64,000 nt of DNA from the NCBI GenBank assembly GCA_937958995.1, contig CALGAP010000004.1, positions 1-64,000 on the forward strand, written 5' to 3'. The notes beneath the pieces were generated by a model, which made no database searches, was not told the origin of the DNA, and saw nothing but the letters and a program-made list of their open reading frames with translations. The stretch is from an uncultured Chitinophagaceae bacterium. GTDB lineage: Bacteria > Bacteroidota > Bacteroidia > Chitinophagales > Chitinophagaceae. This document shows, piece after piece, positions 45,172 to 53,501 of the stretch (its first letter is position 1; each line of letters starts with the position of its first letter). A program made the position numbers and the translations under genes.

Positions 45172-45731
45172 ATTCTATTTTTTTTAAAAAAAACCTATTA
45201 CTATTACCGCTGTGGATTCGTGGAAAAAAGCAATACACGAATTTTTGGTAAAGTTAGTATAAGCAGTTTATCCACCTCAATCCACAAATAGTCAACAGTC
45301 GAAAACTCAATACAGCTCTGCCATCTCCTCAGTTTTCCACGGCGGTGGAATATAAAGTCGGTTGGAAAAATAAATTAAACGCTGAACAATTGTTAGTGTT
45401 AACCCAGGTTGAATAATTCTTAGTTTATAAACAGGCGGGCGCGAAAGAAGTTTTCGGCGAATATTTTTACTCCGGATTTCCACCGTCGGGAAGGTCAGAA
45501 AACCCGGTTTTCCCACAGATTTTTTTATTTATCCAGTGGTTCTGTTAAAATTGTTTTCACAACGGCGTTTCACGGCGGCCGCCATTCCAAAAACGGTAAG
45601 AAATCGAAAAGTTATCCAGCCATAAAACATTGTACAGGTGCTGGTTTTGCGATGTTTTCCACAATTTGTTGATAAGCAATTTTAGCCTATTTTTGCCATC
45701 CCTTTTTAAAAAGCTTGTAATAGTATAATAT
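45172..45731. other. candidate chromosomal replication origin (oriC)
   Basis: This 560-base intergenic region lies between divergently transcribed genes. DnaA-box-like 9-mers: TTATCCACC 45268, CAATCCACA 45278, TTTTCCACG 45333, TTATCCAGT 45529, TTATCCAGC 45612, TTTTCCACA 45655 on the plus strand; TGTGGATTC 45211 and TGTTGATAA 45667 on the minus strand. A pure A/T block at 45171-45193 could be the unwinding element. mnmG, two parS sites and, 13 kb away, dnaN lie nearby. dnaA is not adjacent, which is usual in Bacteroidota. The mismatches in several boxes mean this rests on clustering, not on single sites. Confidence 0.7.
45665..45695 (+). promoter_or_regulatory. promoter of the ppiD-like gene
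   Basis: TTTG at 45665-45668, 19 bases, TATTTTTG at 45688-45695: a full match to the Bacteroidota promoter at its preferred spacing. It overlaps the last DnaA-box-like motifs of the candidate oriC. Confidence 0.65.
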
Positions 45732-47864
45732 ATGTCAATTATTCAAACCATCCGTGACCGTGCCTGGATTATTGCCGCAGCGATTGCCATAGCGTTGATA
45801 GCCTTTATAGTGCAAGATGCATTCCAGGGAGGCGGAGGCATGGGTCTATTCGGTGGCCGTTCGACCACAATCGGTAAAGTGGATGGCAAGAAAATAGAAT
45901 ACAACGATTTTGAGCTCAGGTTTAAGCAAATAGAAGATAACTACGCTGCCGCGGGCCAGCCGCTCGACGAGCAGATGCGTAGCCTTCTTCGCGAGCAGCT
46001 GTGGAATCAATTTGTAGAAGAGGCCGTGCTGAGCGACGATTATGAGAAACTGGGCCTGGGTATCACCAGCAACGAAACCGGTGATATATTATATGGTGAC
46101 AATCCCCCTCCGCAGCTGGCTGGTTTCAAAGACTCATTGGGCAATTTCGATGCGGCGGCCGCTTATGCAGCCGTGAGTTCTATCAGAAAGAACACACCGC
46201 AATATGAAATGTTCTGGGGACAACTGGTTCCCGAACTGCAGAAGAGCCGTCAGCGTGAAAAATTCACCATGCTGCTGGCCAAAAGCTCTTATGTACCTCA
46301 ATGGCTGGTAGAAAAAATGAATGCTGAAAACAGCCAGCGCTCCAACATATCTTATGTATATGTTCCTTACGGCACCATTCCCGATTCTACTATAACTGTT
46401 ACTGATGAAGATGTAGCCAGGTACGTGCGTCAGCACGAGAAGCAATACACCCAGGAAAGAAGCAGAAGCATTGCTTATGTGAGTTTCGATGCGGGTCCCA
46501 GCGCACAAGACAGCGCCGAAATTCTTTCGCGTGTAGAATCATTGAAAGATCAGTTTGCGCAGACCGAAGATCCCGGACAGTTTATCGCCACTCATGCCGG
46601 CGAGACTCCATTTTATGATGGATATGTGCTGGGCAGCAAAATGCAGATGGAGCACAGAGACTCCTTAATAAAACTGCCCGTTGGCCAGATATATGGTCCC
46701 TACATCGATGCTGACAAATATGTGCTGGCAAAAAAGGTGGATGAGCGCATGATGCCCGACACTGCTGTGAGCAGGCACATATTAATTAAGATTTACGAAC
46801 GAGACCAGCAAGGACAGATGGTGCAGGTGAGATCAGACAGCGCTGCGAAAAAACTGATCGATAGTATCGTGACAGCTCTGCGCACCGGCACACCTTTCGA
46901 CACGCTGGTGAAATTAAGCGAAGACCCGGGCAGCGTGGACAATGGTGGCAAATATGAATTCAGCTCAACACAGTTCAGCCAGATAAGTAAGGAATTTGCC
47001 GAGACAATTTTCTATGGCAAAACCGGCGATAAGAAAACTGTCAGGGTGGAAAACGCCGCTTACTCCGGCTACCACTATATTGAAGTGCTGAACCAGAAAA
47101 ATATTGAGAAAGCGTATAAGATCGCTTACTTCGCGAGGTCTATTGTGCCGAGCGATTTGACAATTTCTACTGCTAATGGACTGGCTTCACAATTTGTTGC
47201 CGAAAGCAGGGACTACAAATCCTTCGAGGAAAATGCGAAAAAACACAACCTGAATATTTTCAGCGCTGTAGAAATCAAACCCCTCGAAAGCAATATCATG
47301 GGCATCGGCAGCAGCCGCGAAATGGTGCGCTGGATATATAAAGCCGAAAGAGGCGAAGTGGCAGAAACACCTTTTGCAGTTGATGATAAATTCATAGTAC
47401 CCGTACTGACTCATATCTATGAGGAAGGCCCCATGAGTGTTGATAAGGCTCGTCCGCTGGTGGAATATAAAATCCGCAACGAAAAGAAAGCCGAGCAGAT
47501 CGTTAAGAAGATCGGTAATGCCACCACCCTTGAAGCAGTTGGCCAGGCCGTTGGCCAGCCTGTGCAAAAGGTTGACAGTATCGCTTTCAACGGCTACTTC
47601 ATTCCAAATGTTGGTGCCGAAACCAGGGTGCTGGGTGCCGCTTTCAATCCGGAATTTCAGCAAAAAATTTCGGGCCCCATCAAGGGCGAGCTCGGTGTAT
47701 TTGTGATAAAAGTGGAAAATATATCCGCTGTTCCCAATCCCGGTATCGACGTGGCTACTCAACGGCAGGGCATGAAACAGCAAAGACAGGGTATGGCCTA
47801 CCAGGTGCTCGAAAACCTTAAAAAGGCTGCTGACATTAAAGATTACCGTGAGAAATTCTATTGA
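45732..47864 (+). CDS. membrane-anchored peptidylprolyl isomerase (PpiD/SurA-like)
   Basis: The protein has 710 residues with an N-terminal membrane helix (about 12-30), a SurA_N-like chaperone region and a parvulin-type PPIase domain (about 345-455, SRHILIKIYERD then FDTLVKLSEDPGS). The arrangement is that of PpiD, a periplasmic chaperone for newly exported proteins. It has its own promoter inside the candidate oriC and ends in a strong terminator. Confidence 0.85.
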   Translation: MSIIQTIRDRAWIIAAAIAIALIAFIVQDAFQGGGGMGLFGGRSTTIGKVDGKKIEYNDFELRFKQIEDNYAAAGQPLDEQMRSLLREQLWNQFVEEAVLSDDYEKLGLGITSNETGDILYGDNPPPQLAGFKDSLGNFDAAAAYAAVSSIRKNTPQYEMFWGQLVPELQKSRQREKFTMLLAKSSYVPQWLVEKMNAENSQRSNISYVYVPYGTIPDSTITVTDEDVARYVRQHEKQYTQERSRSIAYVSFDAGPSAQDSAEILSRVESLKDQFAQTEDPGQFIATHAGETPFYDGYVLGSKMQMEHRDSLIKLPVGQIYGPYIDADKYVLAKKVDERMMPDTAVSRHILIKIYERDQQGQMVQVRSDSAAKKLIDSIVTALRTGTPFDTLVKLSEDPGSVDNGGKYEFSSTQFSQISKEFAETIFYGKTGDKKTVRVENAAYSGYHYIEVLNQKNIEKAYKIAYFARSIVPSDLTISTANGLASQFVAESRDYKSFEENAKKHNLNIFSAVEIKPLESNIMGIGSSREMVRWIYKAERGEVAETPFAVDDKFIVPVLTHIYEEGPMSVDKARPLVEYKIRNEKKAEQIVKKIGNATTLEAVGQAVGQPVQKVDSIAFNGYFIPNVGAETRVLGAAFNPEFQQKISGPIKGELGVFVIKVENISAVPNPGIDVATQRQGMKQQRQGMAYQVLENLKKAADIKDYREKFY

Positions 47865-47886
47865 TAGAGAACTCGAGAAAATATAC

Positions 47887-47915
47887 AGTCCCCCCACGCC
47901 CCGGGGGGACTTTTT
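47887..47915 (+). terminator. intrinsic terminator
   Basis: The stem AGTCCCCCC (47887-47895) with GGGGGGACT (47903-47911) has a 7-base loop and is followed by TTTTA. It lies 22 bases past the stop of the PPIase gene. Confidence 0.85.
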
Positions 47916-47964
47916 ATTTGGGGGAAAATGGACTAAGTGCAAAGGGCGGGAACTAAAAGAGCAG

Positions 47965-47972
47965 TACTTTTG
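47965..47972 (+). promoter_or_regulatory. promoter -7 box of the DUF2480 gene
   Basis: TACTTTTG matches TAnnTTTG, 55 bases before the ATG at 48028. Confidence 0.45.
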
Positions 47973-48027
47973 TTAATAGCTAAGCAGCTCTAAGCGAGCA
48001 AGCAGATAAAAGAGGGATATTCATAGT

Positions 48028-48534
48028 ATGAGCGACGAAATCGTAAATAAAGTGGCATCGAGCGGGCTGGTAACACTGGACCTGGAAGATTATTATCCCA
48101 GGGAAGAAATAGCCTTGTTTGACCTGAAGCCGCACCTGTTCATGGAGCTCATTTTAAAAGAAAAGGAGTTTCGCGATGCCCTATTGAAACACGATTGGTC
48201 GCAATATCAAAACAAAGTAGTAGCGGTGACGTGCACCGCCGATGCCATCATTCCGATGTGGGCATATATGCTGGTGGCATCGTACCTGCAGCCGGTGGCG
48301 AAGACAGTAATTTTTGGTAATGAAAATACCGCGCGCCAGCAATTATTTCTCGAAAGAATAAATGCTATCAGCCCCGAAGAGTTTGCCGATAAAAGAGTAG
48401 TGGTGAAAGGCTGTGGCGATTTGCCGATTGGAGAATTTGCCTATATGGCCATCACTACACGGCTGCGCCCGGTGGTGAAAAGCCTGATGTATGGCGAGCC
48501 GTGTAGTACGGTTCCTATTTTCAAAAAGAAGTAA
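48028..48534 (+). CDS. DUF2480 family protein
   Basis: The protein has 168 residues and belongs to DUF2480, conserved in Bacteroidota, from the segments DLEDYYPREEIALFDLKPHLF and CGDLPIGEFAYMAITTRLRP. No signal peptide or membrane segment, so cytosolic. The function is not known to me. It is convergent with the isomerase gene at a 5-base gap. Confidence 0.8.
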   Translation: MSDEIVNKVASSGLVTLDLEDYYPREEIALFDLKPHLFMELILKEKEFRDALLKHDWSQYQNKVVAVTCTADAIIPMWAYMLVASYLQPVAKTVIFGNENTARQQLFLERINAISPEEFADKRVVVKGCGDLPIGEFAYMAITTRLRPVVKSLMYGEPCSTVPIFKKK

Positions 48535-48539
48535 ATAAG

Positions 48540-49532
48540 TTAAGCGGGCATAGTGAGGAAACGCTCCAGCAATGCCTTTGTCTTCTTAATACCTTCGTCT
48601 TCGCTTAATTTTTCACCTTCGTATTCTATACCAATATAACCGCGGAACCCGGCGTCTTTCACAATCTTCATCATTCTGTCATAATCGGTGTCGGTACAAT
48701 TGCCTTGTTCATCAAATTCATGGGTTTTGGCGCTTACGCCTTTGGCGTAAGGCATCATTTCGGCTACGCCTTTATAGCGGTCGTATTCTTCCACGCAATT
48801 TCCTTCCCACATATTTTTTCCATCGCGCTTAATGCAGAAATTCCCAAAATCGGGTAGCGTGCCCACATTGGGTTTGTTCACCTGCTTCATTACATTGGCA
48901 AGCCACTGGCCATCGGAGCTATAGCTGCCATGGTTTTCTACTATCACATTGATATTCTCTTTGGCAGCGTATTCGCCCAGCATTCCCAAAGCATCAACAG
49001 CAGCTGCGGCCACCTCTTCGCGTGTGCCTACTCCAAAAGAGTTCACGCGAATGGTAGCACAACCGAGAAACCTGGCGGCATCCACCCATTTATAATGTTT
49101 TTCCACAGATGCTTTCCTTTTCTTGTCATCAGGATCACCCAGGTCGCCTTCGCCATCGATCATGATGAGGTGATTTTTTACGCCGTTGTCGTTGCAGCGT
49201 TTCAGCAGTTCGGCCAGGTATTTCTCATCTTTTGCTTTATCCATGAAAAACTGGTTCACGTATTCCACCACGCTGATGCCATAAGTGTTTTTGGCAACTG
49301 CGGGGAAATCGAGGTTGTCCAGCTCTTTGGCAAAAAGTTTCTTGTGCAGCGACCATTGCGCTAAAGAAATTTCAAACCAGGGCGTACTGGATGCGCCGGC
49401 AGTAGCAGAATCAGATTTTGCAGCAGAATCAGTGTTGCCCTCATCGTTACAGGAAAGCATTCCCGGAATAAGTCCTGCGCCGGCGGTCACTAAGCCGAGC
49501 TGTTGTAAAAATTTGCGACGGTTGGTTGACAT
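48540..49532 (-). CDS. sugar-phosphate isomerase/epimerase family protein, Tat-exported
   Basis: The ATG at 49532 gives 330 residues with a twin-arginine-like signal (TNRRKFLQQLGLV) and a following GMLSC lipobox; a longer ORF start at 49733 adds an implausible N-terminus. The body is a xylose-isomerase-like TIM barrel (ITVENHGSYSSDG-like segment VIVENHGSYS, LPDFGNFCI, IGIEYEGEKL). These exported members are common in Bacteroidota and their substrates are unknown. It is last in the minus-strand run from kdsB. Confidence 0.8.
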   Translation of the reverse strand: MSTNRRKFLQQLGLVTAGAGLIPGMLSCNDEGNTDSAAKSDSATAGASSTPWFEISLAQWSLHKKLFAKELDNLDFPAVAKNTYGISVVEYVNQFFMDKAKDEKYLAELLKRCNDNGVKNHLIMIDGEGDLGDPDDKKRKASVEKHYKWVDAARFLGCATIRVNSFGVGTREEVAAAAVDALGMLGEYAAKENINVIVENHGSYSSDGQWLANVMKQVNKPNVGTLPDFGNFCIKRDGKNMWEGNCVEEYDRYKGVAEMMPYAKGVSAKTHEFDEQGNCTDTDYDRMMKIVKDAGFRGYIGIEYEGEKLSEDEGIKKTKALLERFLTMPA

Positions 49533-49570
49533 AGAAAAATTTTTTTCAAGTGGCAATGAAGTTACGTTTT

Positions 49571-50564
49571 TTAAAACCATCCACGTTTGCGAAAAATGTA
49601 GAGCATCCACACCGGGATGATAAACATAGCGCCTACCGCAATAAAAAATCCCCATTTGTTGTGGATATAGGGAATCACATCGAAGTTCATACCAAAAATG
49701 CCGCCGATTACTGTTGCGGGTGCCAGCAGACAAGTCACGATTGCCATCACTTTCATCACCTCGTTCATCTTAAGGTTTACGTTGTTGATGTACAGGTCTT
49801 GCATGCTCATCATTATATCGCGATAGTTTTCACTCAGGTCGTATGCCTGCATAATGTGGTCGTAAACGTCTTTATAATATTTGGTATGACGATCTTCGAG
49901 CAACTCACTTTCGCTGCGGAGAATATTATTCACCAGGTCGCGCACGGGCGACACATTTCTTTTCAAAACAATTAACTCCTTGCGCAACTGGTTGATCTTG
50001 GCCAATGAACGCGTATTGCTGCGGCGAATCACTTCTTCCTCTACCAGCTCTATTTGCTCGCCCAGTTTTTCCATCACCACAAAATAGTTGTCCACTATCA
50101 TATCCAGCATGGAATAGCAGAGATAATCGGCTGTGCGCTGGCGCAGCTTGCTCCGTTTCAACTGTATTCTTTTCTTCGTTGAAGTAAAGCATATTGAGCA
50201 GGCAGAGCATGATATTATCCACTTCGTCCATTTTCGGACGCTGGTTAATACTCAATATGTCCTCGATAACGAGCGGGTGAATGGAAAAATGATTGCAAAC
50301 CAGCTCCACATCATTCTTTCTTAACCCGTCGATATTGATCCAGGTCACGCGGTTGCTGTCCTTAAACGACAGGCATTCTTCTACGCTGTTAAGCTTATAC
50401 TCGTTGAGCGTGGTGGCGTCATAATCAAAAACCGATACCACCACTTCCTGCGCCTCTTCCCTTTGTGGAATGATGGTTGGATTAACGCTCAGGATTTCCT
50501 TGGTACGATGGGTACCAAACAAATTGGGCAATATCAGGTATCGCAGGTATTTCTGTGGGCGCAT
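49571..50564 (-). pseudogene. corA: corA magnesium/cobalt transporter, broken by internal deletion
   Basis: The front part (minus strand from 50564) encodes a CorA N-terminal domain up to VETEQ (about residue 139). The back part, in another frame (from about 50161 to 49571), resumes with SKLRQRTADYLCYSMLDM and continues through the coiled helix to the intact GMNF pore motif and C-terminal basic end. The roughly 40 residues normally between VETEQ and the LRQ segment are missing and the frame changes. Both joined ends carry CGGAGCAAG (50147-50155), consistent with deletion between short repeats. No functional protein is expected unless the frame is restored. Confidence 0.8.
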
Positions 50565-50592
50565 AGATCACCAAATTACGCAAAGCTTTTGG

Positions 50593-51666
50593 CTAAAGCT
50601 TCTCGTACAGGGCGCGCAGTTTATCGCGGGTCATTATTTTTTCCCAGTCTTTTCCCAAGGCGTTTTCCCAAAGCGGCTTCATGCCCAGCGACACGTTGAT
50701 CATGGTATCGAACTGCTCGTCGGTAAGACCTTTGCATATACCCTGTGGTATATCGATCTTGTTTTTTTCTACCATTCTTTTGAATTCTGCCACGCCTTCG
50801 GGGTAGTATTCTTCCAGGTGTTGCATCACGATGCAGTTGCCGATGCCGTGTTTGGTGCCGAGCAGGTAGCTCAATCCATAGCTTACCGCGTGCGCTACGC
50901 CCACCTGTGAGTAGGCAATGCTCATACCGCCGGCATAAGAAGCCATCATCAGTTTATCGTCGCTTTCATCGTCCCAATGATCTTTATGGAGAAATACTTC
51001 CTGGCAAAGCTGCAGTGCTTTTTCGCCGTACGATTTGCTGAATTCGTTGAGGTAGGTGCCGGTCAGGCTTTCGATGCAATGGATATAGCAGTCCATGCCA
51101 GTATAAAAACGTTGGTTCACCGGCGCATTGGCGGTAAGTTCGGGGTCAAGTACAATCTGGTCGAAGGGGGTGAAATCGGAATTCATGCCCAGCTTGCGCG
51201 TGGGGCCGGTAAGCACAGTGGTGCGGCTTACTTCGGCGCCGGTGCCGCTGAGTGTGGGGATGCCGGCCTTATAAACGCCAGGGAATTTTACCAGGTCCCA
51301 GCCCTGGTAATCGGCCGAAGAGCCGGGATTGGTCATCATCAGCGACACAGCTTTGGCCAGGTCCATGGTAGAGCCGCCGCCAATGCCGATGATGCCGCTT
51401 ACCGAGCCAAACTCGTTCTTGAGCTGGCTGGCCAGCTGGTCCACATAGGTCGTCTTGGGTTCGTAGGTAACGTCGGCAAATATGATCTTGTCGTTTCCGC
51501 GCAGCGGTATGCGGTTGACTAATGGTTTTCCTTCGAAAAAATGATCCACCAGGAATATCATGGGCAGCCCTTCCTTGCGTTGCGGCGCCAATATTTCATC
51601 GAGCTGGTTAAAGCAGCCGCGGCCATATACCACATAGCTGACCATTTTAAAGTTGCGAAACTTCAT
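50593..51666 (-). CDS. kdnB: iron-containing alcohol dehydrogenase, KdnB-like
   Basis: The protein has 357 residues of the group-III iron-dependent dehydrogenase fold: GIGGGSTMDLAKAV as NAD site, IPTLSGTGAEVSRT, and metal-binding aspartate and histidines in FYTGMDCYIHCIES and LLGTKHGIGN. Length and sequence match 3-deoxy-alpha-D-manno-octulosonate 8-oxidase KdnB, which oxidises Kdo at C8 before amination. The neighbouring kdsB fits that role. No KdnA aminotransferase is present in the window, so the assignment is moderate. Confidence 0.7.
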   Translation of the reverse strand: MKFRNFKMVSYVVYGRGCFNQLDEILAPQRKEGLPMIFLVDHFFEGKPLVNRIPLRGNDKIIFADVTYEPKTTYVDQLASQLKNEFGSVSGIIGIGGGSTMDLAKAVSLMMTNPGSSADYQGWDLVKFPGVYKAGIPTLSGTGAEVSRTTVLTGPTRKLGMNSDFTPFDQIVLDPELTANAPVNQRFYTGMDCYIHCIESLTGTYLNEFSKSYGEKALQLCQEVFLHKDHWDDESDDKLMMASYAGGMSIAYSQVGVAHAVSYGLSYLLGTKHGIGNCIVMQHLEEYYPEGVAEFKRMVEKNKIDIPQGICKGLTDEQFDTMINVSLGMKPLWENALGKDWEKIMTRDKLRALYEKL

Positions 51667-51705
51667 GTATTCTAATTTTTACGGGACGACAAAGGTAGTT
51701 AAAAC

Positions 51706-52614
51706 TCAGGCCACCAGCGCGGCGGCACCAAATACGCCTGCGCTATCGCCCAGGCTGGGCTTTAGTACCGGCACATCCACGCGGTTGTTGAAAATAAACC
51801 GGCGGATCGATTCCACGCCCTTTGAATAAATATCATCCACATTGCCCACGCCGCCACCCACCACAATCACATCGGGATCCAGGATGTTGATCACCACAGA
51901 GACTGCTTTTCCGAAAAAATGGCAGAGCCGGTCGATGGTTTTGGCCGCGGCTTCGTCGCCCCGGGCCTTGAGTGCGATGATTTCTTTCAGCGTTTTATTG
52001 GCGCCCGTCAGACTTTTGTAGAACTCCTGCAATGCCGGACCGCTGATTACTTTTTCCACGCAACCTGTTTTACCACAATAACAGGGCCCGCCCGAATCGT
52101 CGAGATGGTTATGCCCCCACTCACCTGCTATGCCGTGACCGCCATTCCAAACCTGTCCATCCACCACTATGCCGCCGCCGACACCGGTACCCATTATAAT
52201 TCCAAAGACCATGCGCGCGCCGGGCATTTTTTCTTTTACAATACCCCAGTGCGTTTCGGCCAGGGCAAAACAATTGGCATCATTGGCCAGCACCACCGGT
52301 AGCTGTAATATTTTTTCCAGGTCTTTCTGCAATGGCTGACCATTCAGTGCCGTGCTGTTGCAGTTTTTCATGGTCTGCAACATGGGGTCCAACACACCGG
52401 GCGTACCAAAACCTATGCGCGTAGGCGTTAGTCCGGACTGTTCTTTCATAATGCCCACCAGCTTATTTATTTGCGAAACAATATGCTGATAGCCTTTATG
52501 GCCCTCGGTATCGATGCGCGTGCGCAAGATGGGTTGAGGATTGTTGAGCGAGGGAAGAATAACGCCTTCTATTTTTGTTCCTCCCAGGTCGATACCCCAT
52601 AATGGCTGCGACAT
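51706..52614 (-). CDS. ROK-family sugar kinase
   Basis: The protein has 302 residues. GIDLGGTKIEG is at 7-17, catalytic D112 in ANDANCFAL, and the ROK zinc site is H168, C178, C180 and C185 (EWGHNH, CYCGKTGC). No DNA-binding domain, so a kinase (glucokinase or N-acetylhexosamine kinase type) rather than a repressor. It lies 38 bases downstream of kdsB and 39 upstream of the KdnB-like gene. Confidence 0.88.
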   Translation of the reverse strand: MSQPLWGIDLGGTKIEGVILPSLNNPQPILRTRIDTEGHKGYQHIVSQINKLVGIMKEQSGLTPTRIGFGTPGVLDPMLQTMKNCNSTALNGQPLQKDLEKILQLPVVLANDANCFALAETHWGIVKEKMPGARMVFGIIMGTGVGGGIVVDGQVWNGGHGIAGEWGHNHLDDSGGPCYCGKTGCVEKVISGPALQEFYKSLTGANKTLKEIIALKARGDEAAAKTIDRLCHFFGKAVSVVINILDPDVIVVGGGVGNVDDIYSKGVESIRRFIFNNRVDVPVLKPSLGDSAGVFGAAALVA

Positions 52615-52652
52615 AGCAATCGGTTAAAGATTATAGTGTTGAAAAAACGATG

Positions 52653-53378
52653 TTACAATAATTTCGCGGCGCGCTCCAGGTCTTCTGGCGTATCTATTTC
52701 CACGCCCATATAATCCACCACCACCATCTTTAATGGAATTCCATATTCAAGATAGCGCAGGCATTCTATCTTTTCCGCCGATTCCAACGGTGTCATCGGC
52801 CAGTTGGTAAAATCCATCAGGGCCTTTTTACGGAATGCATATACGCCGATATGCTCGTAATAAGTGATGCCGGCATCTTTGTTGCGAGGGTATGGGATTA
52901 CACTGCGGCTGAAGAAAAGAGAATTCATATTTCTATCCACCGCCACCTTTACATAATTGGGGTCTTCAATAAATTTCTGTTCTTTCAACACCTGCATCAG
53001 CGAGGCTACCTGCACCTTTTTTCCTTCTTCGCCTTCGAAGACCTGCAACAACTTTTTCAGCGGCTCTTTTTTCACAAAAGGTTCATCGCCCTGCACATTC
53101 ACAATGATGTCGACCTCCATATCGGCCACGGCTTCTGCTATGCGGTCGCTGCCGCTCTCGTGCGCACGCTTACTCATTTTCACCTTTCCGCCATGATTGC
53201 TTATTTCGTTGTAGATGATATCGCTGTCGGTCACCACCCACACCTCATCAAACAAACCGGTGGCCAGGGTATTGTCATACGTATGGCGAATGACCGGTTT
53301 GTCGCCCAACGGCTGCATCAATTTAGCGGGAAAGCGAGTGGCCGCATACCGCGCCGGAATCATTGCTATGATCTTCAT
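52653..53378 (-). CDS. kdsB: 3-deoxy-manno-octulosonate cytidylyltransferase
   Basis: From the ATG at 53378 the protein has 241 residues, the usual KdsB length; the ORF extends 14 codons upstream but that part is not conserved in type. The CTP motif PARYAATRFPAK lies at about 7-18, and NVQGDEPF and MTPLESAEKIECLR follow. It activates Kdo (or 8-amino-Kdo) as a CMP sugar for lipid A core synthesis. First gene of the kdsB-ROK-kdnB run. Confidence 0.93.
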   Translation of the reverse strand: MKIIAMIPARYAATRFPAKLMQPLGDKPVIRHTYDNTLATGLFDEVWVVTDSDIIYNEISNHGGKVKMSKRAHESGSDRIAEAVADMEVDIIVNVQGDEPFVKKEPLKKLLQVFEGEEGKKVQVASLMQVLKEQKFIEDPNYVKVAVDRNMNSLFFSRSVIPYPRNKDAGITYYEHIGVYAFRKKALMDFTNWPMTPLESAEKIECLRYLEYGIPLKMVVVDYMGVEIDTPEDLERAAKLL

Positions 53379-53433
53379 GGCGATAAAGATAAGAAAAGCG
53401 AATATCCGTCGATTTTTCAAGCGTCGTTTTCAT

Positions 53434-53441
53434 TATATTTG
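53434..53441 (+). promoter_or_regulatory. promoter -7 box of the ATP-grasp operon
   Basis: TATATTTG matches TAnnTTTG, with a T-rich -33-like element about 19 bases upstream. It lies 60 bases before the ATG at 53502. Confidence 0.5.
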
Positions 53442-53501
53442 AAAAGGTTCATTACTAACCCCGATTGCCTGCCTCATTCCCAAATTCCAAAACAACTGCC
53501 A

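Noticed and set aside
49926..50147. Continuation of the CorA front frame past the junction
   Set aside because: After VETEQ the sequence becomes non-homologous; the true CorA continuation is in the other frame.
52851..53501. Upstream extension of the ATP-grasp gene by 217 codons
   Set aside because: It is antisense to kdsB and has no homology; the ATG at 53502 starts the conserved domain after a promoter.
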